A stretch of DNA of 64,000 bases from RBC038 sp041390625 (GTDB lineage Bacteria > Chloroflexota > Dehalococcoidia > UBA2979). Below, in pieces: positions 1 through 10,724 of this stretch (positions are counted from its first letter, which is position 1; each line of letters starts with the position of its first letter). A model generated the notes under the pieces. The model was not told where the DNA came from and ran no database searches. It worked only from the letters and a program-made list of their open reading frames with translations. The stretch lies in the NCBI GenBank assembly GCA_041390625.1, contig JAWKPM010000001.1, forward strand, positions 186,001 through 250,000, in the 5' to 3' direction. The translations under genes and the position numbers were made by a program.

Positions 1-208
1 GGCGCGGCATCTCGACATCGAGGGTGACGACGTCCGGCTTGAGGCGCTTCACCTGCTCGATGGCGTCAAGGCCGTCGACGGCGCGACCGATGACCTCGAT
101 CTCGGGATGCGCATCGAGGCGCTTGGCGAGCACGGCGCGCACGGTCGCGGAGTCATCGACGACGAGGACCCGGACGGGCGCTGCCTGGTTCGGTGCGGGG
201 GAGACCAA
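1..208 (-). CDS. cheB: CheB protein-glutamate methylesterase, receiver domain (partial, 3' end outside window)
   Basis: Only about 69 N-terminal residues are inside the window. They form a CheY-like receiver: the VLVVDDSATVR strand carries the acidic pair, followed by the VVTLDVEMPR segment with the phosphorylatable Asp. CheB demethylates chemoreceptors, and its esterase half would lie beyond position 1. No ATG or GTG is available. The best start is TTG at 208, preceded by GAAAGG at a usual distance. It is the last visible gene of the chemotaxis operon, 46 bases after cheY. A stand-alone response regulator cannot be excluded without the C-terminus, but VDDSATVR and TLDVEMP are typical of CheB. 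Confidence 0.8.
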   Translation of the reverse strand, partial: MVSPAPNQAAPVRVLVVDDSATVRAVLAKRLDAHPEIEVIGRAVDGLDAIEQVKRLKPDVVTLDVEMPR

Positions 209-254
209 CGGAGAGCCTTTCGTGGAGGGGAGACGCGGTCAGCGGGGCCCGCGC

Positions 255-611
255 CTACTTCACGAGCTTCCAGAGCGCCTCCTCGATGCGGCTGGCGTCG
301 AACGGCTTCACCACGAAGTCCTTCGCGCCGGCCTTGATGGCCTCCATGATGACCTGCTGCTGGCCCATGGCCGTGACCATCGCCACCTTGGCGGCGGGGT
401 CGTGCGCGACGATGGCGCGCAGGGCATCGAGTCCATCCATCACGGGCATCGTGATGTCGAGCAGGACGGCGTCGGGCGTGTGCTGCTGGTACAGCGACAC
501 GGCCTCTTCGCCGTTCTCGGCCTCGATCACGTCGTGGCCCAGCTCCTTGAGCAGGGACGCGCTTCGCATGCGCATGAACGCGGCATCATCCGCGATGAGC
601 ACCTTCGCCAC
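255..611 (-). CDS. cheY: CheY chemotaxis response regulator
   Basis: This is a 118-residue single-domain receiver that would carry the signal from CheA to the flagellar motor. It has Asp8/Asp9 in the acidic pocket, phospho-acceptor Asp52 in LLDITMP, Thr80 in VTAMG and Lys102 in VVKPF, so every catalytic position is present. The start is GTG, chosen because GGAAGGAG lies 7 bases upstream. It sits between cheD and cheB in an operon transcribed leftwards. The length fits CheY with no output domain. Confidence 0.93.
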   Translation of the reverse strand: MAKVLIADDAAFMRMRSASLLKELGHDVIEAENGEEAVSLYQQHTPDAVLLDITMPVMDGLDALRAIVAHDPAAKVAMVTAMGQQQVIMEAIKAGAKDFVVKPFDASRIEEALWKLVK

Positions 612-655
612 GTTCGGTCTCCTTCCGCCACGGGCTCCCCGCCCGAGGTCGTGTC

Positions 656-1186
656 CTACAGCAATCGCGCCGGCTGGCCGGCCAGGCTGACCGAGATCGA
701 GCCGTCCACGAGCCGGAGGCGCACAGTGCGCCCCTGGGTGCCGCCTAGATCTTCGGCTGCAATTCGCAAATGACGAGCCGTCAGCAGCGACCGGGCGGCA
801 TCGGCGTTGCGGTCGCCGATGTTGATGCGGCCCTCGAAGGCCGCGCCGCGGAGCATCGTTGCGCCGCCGGCGAGGACGATGCGTAGCCGCCTCGTCTGGG
901 CGCCCAGCGCCTCGACGCCCTCGATCACGAGCGGGATCGCCATGTCGACGAACTTCGCGGTTCCGGGCGTGTTGCGCGCGCCGGTGCTGTCGGGCAGCAC
1001 CATGTGCGCCATGCCGCCCACCTTCGTGGCCGGGTCGTAGACGATGAAGGCCACACACGAGCCCAGCCCGATGCAGGTCAGCGTCGCCGACGGATCGGCG
1101 GACACGGCCCACTCACCGAGTCCCAGGGTCTGCTCGACTCCGGCGCGCGGCTCCGGTGTCGTCGGATCGACGACGGACAGCGTCAT
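656..1186 (-). CDS. cheD: CheD chemoreceptor glutamine deamidase
   Basis: A 176-residue CheD that deamidates receptor glutamines and is a known partner of CheC. The GLGSC motif supplies the catalytic Cys, and the following AHMVLP segment the catalytic His, in the usual order. A GGATML segment follows as in other CheD proteins. Its ATG overlaps the cheC stop by four bases (ATGA), indicating translational coupling. The order cheC-cheD matches the CheC/CheD adaptation arm of Bacillus and Thermotoga. Confidence 0.93.
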   Translation of the reverse strand: MTLSVVDPTTPEPRAGVEQTLGLGEWAVSADPSATLTCIGLGSCVAFIVYDPATKVGGMAHMVLPDSTGARNTPGTAKFVDMAIPLVIEGVEALGAQTRRLRIVLAGGATMLRGAAFEGRINIGDRNADAARSLLTARHLRIAAEDLGGTQGRTVRLRLVDGSISVSLAGQPARLL

Positions 1187-1779
1187 GCGGCTGCCGCCGT
1201 CTCCACCAGCACGCTGAGCAGGTCATCGCTGGGCATGACGAAGAACATGCCGCTGATGACGCCCTCGGCGGTGGAGAACGTGGTCTCGGCGAGGTAGGTC
1301 TCATCGGCGTGCATGAGGATCTCTGCCGAGACGACATCGAGGAGCGCGCCGGCCATGTCGGCCATCACGGCCGGCGGCGAGGGCCGCAGGCTCAGGCCGG
1401 TGTGATCGGCGATCGCGTTGAGGAAGAAGGCACCGATGACGTTGCCCATCTCGCCCAGCGCCGAGCTCTCCATCTCGCCGATCTCCTTCGTAGTGCCGAT
1501 CGGCTGCATCATCAGCAGGTCGACGAAGGCGAAGGCGATGCGGGGGTCGTAGATGAGCATCAGGTGGCCATCGGCGGCGCCGCTCACCGTGAGGTAGATC
1601 CCCACCGCGGGGGCCTCGGGGCCGCCCACGAGCTGCGAGATCTGGCTCACCGGGACCTTGCGCAGGCCGAACGAGTCGACCTCGATCTCCTGGCCAATCA
1701 TCTGGGAGAGGCCGGCCATCGCATTCGTCGTGCCGATGCCGACGAGCTCGGCCCAACGGCTCAGAGCGAGCTCCTTCAT
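1183..1779 (-). CDS. cheC: CheC CheY-P phosphatase
   Basis: A 198-residue CheC-family protein. CheC normally has two active sites, each S/D-x3-E-x2-N. The second (residues about 100-108, SSALGEMGN) is intact. The first (SRWAELVG, near the N-terminus) has Gly where Asn is expected, so only one site looks competent. The family dephosphorylates CheY-P and is stimulated by CheD, whose gene follows with a 4-base overlap. The start overlaps the cheA stop by four bases. Confidence 0.9.
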   Translation of the reverse strand: MKELALSRWAELVGIGTTNAMAGLSQMIGQEIEVDSFGLRKVPVSQISQLVGGPEAPAVGIYLTVSGAADGHLMLIYDPRIAFAFVDLLMMQPIGTTKEIGEMESSALGEMGNVIGAFFLNAIADHTGLSLRPSPPAVMADMAGALLDVVSAEILMHADETYLAETTFSTAEGVISGMFFVMPSDDLLSVLVETAAAA

Positions 1780-3896
1780 GACGCCATCCTTTCGGGCCGC
1801 TCGAACTTCAGCGGCTGAGCAGCCGACGCGGCGGATTGAGCCGCCTTCATCAGCGAGGGCACGTCCACGATCAGGGCGACCTGGCCGTCGCCGAGGATGC
1901 TGGCGCCGGCGATGCCGCGCGCGCGGCCGAGATAGCCGCTGAGCGACTTCACGACGATCTCCTGCTGATCGATGAGCGCATCGACGGTGATCGCCACCGG
2001 GCGATCGGCATCGGACTCGCCGGTGCGCACGACGATGACGTACTCACTCGGCTCGGATGAGCCGTCCGGGCGCTCACCGCCGAGCAACACGTCGGAGAGA
2101 TTGAGGACCGACATCGCGTCGTCGCGGCGGCGCATCGCGGGGCGACCGCCCACGCTGTGCAGCTCGTCGGTCTCCATGCGCAGGATCTCCTGCACGTAGG
2201 CGAGCGGAATCGCGTAGACGGTGCCACCGCTCTCCACGAGGAGACCGCGCACGGTCGCGAGGGTCAGCGGGAGTCGCAGCAGGAAGGTGGTGCCCTCGCC
2301 GGGGCGGGTGGAGACCTCCACAGAGCCCGAGAGCTCCTCGATCTTGCTGCGGACGATGTCCATGCCGACGCCGCGGCCCGAGACCTCGGTGGTCTGCTTC
2401 GCGGTGGAGAAGCCGGGGGCGAAGATCAGCTCGACGGCCTCCTGGTCGGAGAGGCGCGCCGCTGCCTCGGCGGTCACGACGCCCTTGTTGATCGCGGCTT
2501 CGCGGATCTTCGTGGCGTCGATGCCCTGGCCGTCGTCGGTGAGGGTGATGAGGATCTGGCCCTGCCCGTGCAGGGCGGCGAGGCGCACGGTGGCCGTCTC
2601 CGGCTTGCCGGCCGCCTTGCGGTCCTCGGGCGACTCGATGCCATGGTCGACCGCGTTGCGGATGAGATGGACCAGCGGGTCCTTGATCTCCTCGATAACC
2701 GAACGGTCGATCTCGGTGCCCTCACCTTCGACGACGAAGGACACGGGCTTCCCCATCGAGCGAGCGAGGTCGCGCACGAGGCGCGGGAACTTCGAGAACA
2801 GCACGCCGACGGGCAGCATGCGGACGGCCATCATGCTTTGCTGCAGCTCGTCGATGACCTTGGAGATGTGGAGCGAGGTCTCATTCAGGATGCGGACCTG
2901 CTCGTCCTCCTTGTAGCGAGACTGCAGGGAGCGGCTCACCTGCGCGAACCGCGTGCGGTCGATGACGAGCTCACCCACCATGTTCATCAGGGCATCGAGG
3001 CGTTCGACATCGATGCGGACGGTCTGTGACAGCGCCTCGACGCGTGGGCCGCCCTCGCGACCGCCGTCGGCGGCCCTGGCCTCGGGCTTCGACGCGGCCT
3101 TGGCGTCGGCCAGCGGCGTCGGAGCGGCGGGCGCCGCCTCACGCGGGCCATCCCAGGGCGAGAGCGTGACCGAGGCGACATCGGAGACGGCGCCGACAGC
3201 GCCCTCGATGTCGTCGGTGGCCGTGGCGGTAGCGAGCAGCGCCTCGAGGGTGTGGGAGGCGCGCTCCTCCTCGATGTCCTGCATCGTCGGCGCGGAGATG
3301 ATGAGCTCCCCGCGCGCGCTGAGCTCGTTCAACACCTGGAAGGAGCGGACCGAGGCCCACTCCGTGTCCGGCGCCAGCTCGATGTGGACGCGGAGCAGCG
3401 GGACGCCCGCGGCCGTGCTGGCCTCGATGCGCGCGGCGATCGCGGGATCAGCCACCAGCGCGTCGAGGCTCGGGGCGTCGCTCGCCGCCTCGGTGGGGCC
3501 ATCGCCCTCGGCGGCGGCCTGCAGCGCGGCGACGATGGGTGCGACATCGAGGGAGGTCTCCTGGCCGGCGGCGAGGTCGTCGCGCAGCTCCTTGAGGCCA
3601 TCGAGGCTCATCAGCAGCGCATCGACAAGACCCGGGGTCACGGCGAGCGTGCCCTTGCGCACGCGGTCGAGCAGGTCCTCCATCTTGTGGGTGAGGTCGG
3701 CCATCGCCTGATAGCCGATCATCCCGGACGAGCCCTTCAGGGTGTGGGCGGCGCGGAAGATCTCCTGCAGCAGTTCCTCGTTGGTGGCCTCCTGCTCGAG
3801 GCGGATGATGTCCTCGTCGAGCAGCTCGAGGAGGCCGTCAACCTCCTGAATGAAGACCTTGAGGTCATCCGCGCTCAAGTCGATGCCGGGGAGCAT
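1776..3896 (-). CDS. cheA: CheA chemotaxis sensor histidine kinase
   Basis: A 706-residue CheA. The Hpt domain carries phospho-acceptor His51 in AAHTLKGSSG. A CheY-binding-like region spans about 160-235, and a dimerisation helix pair about 285-365. The ATPase has the N box HLIRNAVDHG (about 410-419), G1 DDGQGID (about 454) and G2 GRGVGMD (about 507). A CheW-like SH3 domain occupies about 545-690. The kinase autophosphorylates in receptor arrays and passes phosphate to CheY and CheB. It lies second in the operon after cheW (49-base gap) and overlaps cheC by four bases. Confidence 0.97.
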   Translation of the reverse strand: MLPGIDLSADDLKVFIQEVDGLLELLDEDIIRLEQEATNEELLQEIFRAAHTLKGSSGMIGYQAMADLTHKMEDLLDRVRKGTLAVTPGLVDALLMSLDGLKELRDDLAAGQETSLDVAPIVAALQAAAEGDGPTEAASDAPSLDALVADPAIAARIEASTAAGVPLLRVHIELAPDTEWASVRSFQVLNELSARGELIISAPTMQDIEEERASHTLEALLATATATDDIEGAVGAVSDVASVTLSPWDGPREAAPAAPTPLADAKAASKPEARAADGGREGGPRVEALSQTVRIDVERLDALMNMVGELVIDRTRFAQVSRSLQSRYKEDEQVRILNETSLHISKVIDELQQSMMAVRMLPVGVLFSKFPRLVRDLARSMGKPVSFVVEGEGTEIDRSVIEEIKDPLVHLIRNAVDHGIESPEDRKAAGKPETATVRLAALHGQGQILITLTDDGQGIDATKIREAAINKGVVTAEAAARLSDQEAVELIFAPGFSTAKQTTEVSGRGVGMDIVRSKIEELSGSVEVSTRPGEGTTFLLRLPLTLATVRGLLVESGGTVYAIPLAYVQEILRMETDELHSVGGRPAMRRRDDAMSVLNLSDVLLGGERPDGSSEPSEYVIVVRTGESDADRPVAITVDALIDQQEIVVKSLSGYLGRARGIAGASILGDGQVALIVDVPSLMKAAQSAASAAQPLKFERPERMAS

Positions 3897-3945
3897 GGGT
3901 GGCCTCTCGTCGTGTCGCTGCGAGCTGGTGGCCCTGAGCGCCGGG

Positions 3946-4428
3946 CTAGGCGGCCATCGCGCGCGTGGCGGCCGTCAGCTCCTCGACTTGCTCGGCGAGC
4001 GCGCGCTCGATGTCGAGCAGGATGAGCAGGCGGTCGTCGAGCTTGGCGATGCCCTCGATGTAGAAGGAGTCCTCGGTGGTGATGACGGTCGAGGTGGGGG
4101 AGACGGACGCCTCGGAGATGCGCAGCACCTCGGTGACCGCGTCGACGATGACGCCGATGCCCTCGCCGGAGATGTCGACGACCACAACGCGGGAGTCGGC
4201 GGTCGCCTCGGTCACCGCGAGGCCGAAGCGGCGTCGCAGATCGACCACGGGAATCACGCTGCCGCGGAGGTTCATCACGCCCTCGACGTATCCGGGGGAG
4301 TCCGGGACGTGCGTGACTTCCTGCATGCGGATGATCTCGCGCACGGCGTTGATCTCGACGCCGTAGCTCTCGCCCGCGAGGTCGAACACGACGAGCTGAC
4401 GCTCGCCGTCGGTGACACGCTCCATCAT
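3946..4428 (-). CDS. cheW: CheW receptor-kinase coupling protein
   Basis: A 160-residue single CheW domain that bridges chemoreceptors and CheA. The order is typical: LVVFDLAGESYGV strand, INAVREIIRM, then VMNLRGSVIPVVDLRRRFG, the receptor and CheA contact region. Two ATGs are adjacent (4428 and 4425); AAAGG lies 9 bases upstream of the first. It is the promoter-proximal gene of the chemotaxis operon. I see no convincing promoter in the 260 bases before it; GATAAT around 4515 on the minus strand is a possible -10 without a good -35. Confidence 0.95.
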   Translation of the reverse strand: MMERVTDGERQLVVFDLAGESYGVEINAVREIIRMQEVTHVPDSPGYVEGVMNLRGSVIPVVDLRRRFGLAVTEATADSRVVVVDISGEGIGVIVDAVTEVLRISEASVSPTSTVITTEDSFYIEGIAKLDDRLLILLDIERALAEQVEELTAATRAMAA

Positions 4429-4610
4429 GGCCGGTGCCTTTCGTTCGCATCCAACCCGCACGCCGCCTGGGCGACGCCGAGCGCGCCGCGGACTGGAGTG
4501 CGCGACCCGGCGATTATCCGAACGCCCGCGCACGGCGGCACTCGGGGATCGCCCGCAGGCCGCGCCCAACTTCCCCGCACCGTCAGGAATGTGTCAGGGG
4601 GGCTGCGGCC

Positions 4611-4640
4611 CTGACGCAACATGGCGGGCGTGCGTACGAT
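4611..4640 (+). promoter_or_regulatory. Probable sigma-A promoter for the 4691 gene
   Basis: CTGACG at 4611-4616 and TACGAT at 4635-4640 are separated by 18 bases. The predicted transcript would start about 45 bases before the ATG at 4691. It lies in the divergent space between the chemotaxis operon and this gene. Confidence 0.5.
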
Positions 4641-4690
4641 GGGTAACGGTCGCCGGCGGCGATCACCCACCTCGGCCACGAAGGACCTCG

Positions 4691-5074
4691 ATGCCGCAGC
4701 AGTACCGAGCGACCGACAGCCGTACCGGCCTCGAAGTCCTCATCACGGGCGACTTCCCGGAGGACCCGGACGACCGTGTCCGCATCGCGCGCACGGGGAC
4801 GCTCTTCACGCGGTTGATGGCGACGATCCTCGGGACCGAGAACGACACCGAGCGGCGCATGCGCTTCCGCGCCGTCGAGACTCAGCTCGAGATCGCCGAG
4901 GCGCTCATCCGCCAGGACATGGCCGAGGTGCAGCGCCTGATTCGCGCCACGATGCAGCAGATGGGTGTGAGCGACGATCAGCTGCGCGAGCTCGAGGACA
5001 CGCTGCGCCGGCAGCTGAACGAGCTCGGGGCGGACCTCCCACCCTTCCTCGAGGAACCCGAGGCGGACGACTAG
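4691..5074 (+). CDS. Conserved-looking hypothetical protein, 127 aa
   Basis: I do not recognise this family. The protein is soluble and acidic. Residues about 50-105 are predicted long helices rich in Arg, Glu and Gln (segments such as RLIRATMQQMG and LEDTLRRQLNELG), ending in an acidic tail EEPEADD. This resembles a small coiled-coil or helical-bundle adaptor. The ATG at 4691 was chosen because the upstream frame is not protein-like. Its stop overlaps by four bases (ctag) the stop of the convergent regulator at 5071. Confidence 0.7.
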   Translation: MPQQYRATDSRTGLEVLITGDFPEDPDDRVRIARTGTLFTRLMATILGTENDTERRMRFRAVETQLEIAEALIRQDMAEVQRLIRATMQQMGVSDDQLRELEDTLRRQLNELGADLPPFLEEPEADD

Positions 5075-5781
5075 CCTCGAGGCTCCCGTACGACGAGCGG
5101 AGCGCCGAGGCGGTAGCCCAGGCCGGGCCGGTTCTCGACCTCGAGCGTGGGGGACACGCGGCGCAGCTTCCCGCGCAGCGTGTGGAGGTGCGTCCGCAGC
5201 GCTGCGCGCGTCGAGACGTCGGCGGGGACGTCCCAGAGCGCCCTCGAGAGCGCGTCGTAGCCGACCAGCCCGCCGCCGGCCGTCGCCAGCGCCCACGCGA
5301 CCGTCAGCTCGGAAGGCGTCAGCGCGACCGCTCCGCCGGGCCCCGAGACCTCGCGACGGACAGCGTCGAGGCGGCAGACGGCGCTCGATCGAGCCTCGAG
5401 GGGGCCGTCCGCGCCCTCGAGGCGATCGAGGGCGTCATGGACCGACCGCGTCGGCGCATCCGACGGAAGCGCGGTGATCGGCGAGAGGTCGGCGGCCGGC
5501 CGCGCGCGCAGCCAGACCGAATCGTCCTCGAGCAGGAGCACGGCGGGCAGCGGGGACTCGGCGGCGCCTCGCAGGCGGCCGACCAGCGCTCGAATCGCGC
5601 TTATATCGAGGGGCGCCGGGCCGTCATCGAGGAGCACGACGGCGTCGGCGTGCAACCGACGGAGGGCAGCCGTCGCCTCCATCCGGGTGGTGGATCCTGA
5701 GACCTCGAGGCCGCCGCGTCGCAGCTCGATGGCGCGAGAGCGAGCGGCCTCCAGATCGTAGGCAACGACGAGGATGCGCAT
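5071..5781 (-). CDS. OmpR/PhoB-type winged-helix regulator with degenerate receiver
   Basis: A 236-residue two-domain regulator. The C-terminal part (about 140-230) is a winged-helix effector: LTPSELTVAWAL, then RTHLHTLRGKLRR (recognition helix) and RPGLGYRL (wing). The N-terminal part follows the receiver fold (ILVVAYDL, DAVVLLDD) but the first strand lacks the usual acidic pair and the lysine near residue 105 is absent. Phosphorylation is therefore doubtful. No sensor kinase is adjacent. It is divergent from uvrA with 181 bases between start codons, so it could regulate that gap or itself. Confidence 0.8.
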   Translation of the reverse strand: MRILVVAYDLEAARSRAIELRRGGLEVSGSTTRMEATAALRRLHADAVVLLDDGPAPLDISAIRALVGRLRGAAESPLPAVLLLEDDSVWLRARPAADLSPITALPSDAPTRSVHDALDRLEGADGPLEARSSAVCRLDAVRREVSGPGGAVALTPSELTVAWALATAGGGLVGYDALSRALWDVPADVSTRAALRTHLHTLRGKLRRVSPTLEVENRPGLGYRLGAPLVVREPRG

Positions 5782-5811
5782 GGGAGCATGCCTCCCCTCA
5801 GTGAGGCTCGG

Positions 5812-5849
5812 TTGAGGTGGCCTCGATGCGGCATTAGAATCGATGTTCG
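5812..5849 (+). promoter_or_regulatory. uvrA promoter with overlapping LexA-like SOS box
   Basis: TTGAGG (5812-5817) and TAGAAT (5835-5840) are 17 bases apart, a good sigma-A promoter. Across the -10 and just downstream, 5836-5849 reads AGAATCGATGTTCG. It matches 8 of the 10 defined positions of the Gram-positive-type SOS box CGAAC-N4-GTTCG. LexA bound there would cover the -10 region. The leader to the uvrA ATG is about 115 bases. Confidence 0.5.
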
Positions 5850-5962
5850 AAGCGGACGCGGCAACCGCTCCGGCGCGGCCTCGATGGTGGCGCCGGCCAC
5901 GCCCCTCCCCGGCCCGGCCTCGCCGACGAGTTCGCTTCGTCCGAACGACGCATCGAGGTGCC

Positions 5963-9016
<3,054 letters not shown>

Positions 9017-9048
9017 CGTCACGCTCGCGCCTCGAAGGACCGATCCGG

Positions 9049-9564
9049 CTACCAGAACTTCCAGAACGGCTTCTTTGCGCGCGCCGCGGTACCCTGCCGT
9101 GCCGCCTCGACGCGCGCCTGCGAGGCCGAGCTGCGATCGGCTTCCTGCTTCGCGCGCGGGAGCTGACGCACGAGCGACGGGATGAGGTCGAAGAGCGCCT
9201 CGATCTCATCGCTGCTGAGCTGTGCGCGCGCCACCGTCTGGACGACGCTTGCGCGCTTCATCGCCATCTCCGCCGGGAGGTGGTCGAAGACGTGGTCGTA
9301 GGCCTTCACCGCAGCGGTGGCCTGCGCGGGATCACGCCTCGATAGCGCGATCCAGGCACGGAGGCGGCTCACGGTGAAGTCCTGCAGCGGCATATCGCCC
9401 AGGGAGTACTCAGCGCGCACCATCGACTCGGCCTCGGCAAATCGGTCGGCCTCGGCCTTCGATGCGAGGCGGGCGAAGCGCTCCTCCATCGACTGCTGTC
9501 GCGCCGTCGCGTCGAGCTCGGACAGACCCGACCAGGTCGCGTCCATCTGCGCGTCGGTCGTCAT
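9049..9564 (-). CDS. Hypothetical helical protein, 171 aa
   Basis: Not recognised. The protein is predicted almost wholly helical (segments DATARQQSMEERFARLASK and RFAEAESMVRAEYSL), followed by Ser/Ala-rich basic sequence and a terminal KKPFWKFW. That aromatic, basic end could touch a membrane. The ATG at 9564 follows a G-rich ribosome-binding region. It is convergent with uvrA and divergent from the unknown gene at 9712; the latter also ends in a basic aromatic tail, so the two may be functionally linked. Confidence 0.65.
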   Translation of the reverse strand: MTTDAQMDATWSGLSELDATARQQSMEERFARLASKAEADRFAEAESMVRAEYSLGDMPLQDFTVSRLRAWIALSRRDPAQATAAVKAYDHVFDHLPAEMAMKRASVVQTVARAQLSSDEIEALFDLIPSLVRQLPRAKQEADRSSASQARVEAARQGTAARAKKPFWKFW

Positions 9565-9711
9565 CGTGCTTCCCCCTGCTCCTTCAGTGGCGTCGCGCGC
9601 CGGCGGCGGCGATCTCGTGCGCCGCGCCGGGCGGCTCGCACAATGTACGCAAGTTCGCGCCGCGTGTGTGGGATCGATGGTCACAGAGATCGCCTGCGGT
9701 ACGCTGGTGGC

Positions 9712-10227
9712 GTGCCTCACCTGCGGGTCTCACCCCTCGATGGCCGGATCATGGCGCTGGCCGTCGCGTACCACCTCGGCCGGCCGGGGTCCGAGCTCGA
9801 TGCGGTCACCCTCGAACGACACGACCTCGGGCTGGCCGCCGTGCAGCCGGCGATCGAGGCGCAGCTCGACGCGCCCGCGGTCGACCTCGAGCTCACCGAC
9901 TACCAGCTGCATCGCCTCGGTGAAGCGCTGCTCGGGGTGATCAACGAGCTGAAGCAGTTCGAGTTGTCCGAGGGCCGCTCGGTCGTGCCGGGCTTCGCCG
10001 AAACGGTCGCTCGGCTGTTCCCCGAGGCGACCGCAGAGCACGCCGGCGGTGCCCTGGAGCTCGTCGCACACGTCATGGGGCTTCGGCGGCGCCTCGAGAC
10101 GGCGATTCGCGAAGCGAGAGAGAACGTCGAGGCGGCACGGACGGCCGCCGCCGAAGAGGCAGCGCGCACTCGCAAACGATGGTGGCATCGCTGGCGACCG
10201 GGCCGCGGAGGCCGAACATCTACCTAG
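9712..10227 (+). CDS. Hypothetical protein with basic C-terminal coiled-coil, 171 aa
   Basis: Not recognised. Residues 1-110 form a compact mixed domain (ISO-type hydrophobic periodicity in LDGRIMALAVAYHL and LTDYQLHRLGEAL). Residues about 120-155 form an Ala/Glu/Arg helix, then a Trp/Arg tail (RKRWWHRWRPGR). The start is uncertain: GTG 9712 keeps the conserved-looking VPHLRVSPLDG, while ATG 9751 would remove 13 residues. Divergent from the 9564 gene with about 147 bases between. Confidence 0.55.
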   Translation: MPHLRVSPLDGRIMALAVAYHLGRPGSELDAVTLERHDLGLAAVQPAIEAQLDAPAVDLELTDYQLHRLGEALLGVINELKQFELSEGRSVVPGFAETVARLFPEATAEHAGGALELVAHVMGLRRRLETAIREARENVEAARTAAAEEAARTRKRWWHRWRPGRGGRTST

Positions 10228-10370
10228 GCGACAAGCGTCAGGGAAGGACGTGTCGCGCCAATTCGAAACGCACGCTATGTTCGACCCTGCGATGGCAGGC
10301 TCCCACCGCTTGTCCCGCGCCAGGACGTGTTCGAACGCCCGCCCTCGAGGAGTGAGAAGGGACCCCCGCG

Positions 10371-10646
<276 letters not shown>

Positions 10647-10673
10647 CCTCCTCCTCGCCCGGCCAAGCATGAA

Positions 10674-10699
10674 ACGGGCGCCGCGTGAGCGGCGCCCGT
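10674..10699. terminator. Bidirectional terminator between fdxA and glyS
   Basis: An 11-bp perfect GC-rich stem (ACGGGCGCCGC / GCGGCGCCCGT) with a GTGA loop, followed by TTCGTTGT. It lies between the convergent stops of fdxA and glyS. Confidence 0.75.
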
Positions 10700-10724
10700 T
10701 CGTTGTGCCTCGAGGACTCGAGGG

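Noticed and set aside
4512..4600. Sigma-54 or sigma-28 promoter for the chemotaxis operon
   Set aside because: GG/GC-like pairs and a GGATAAT string exist but neither spacing nor second element fits well enough.
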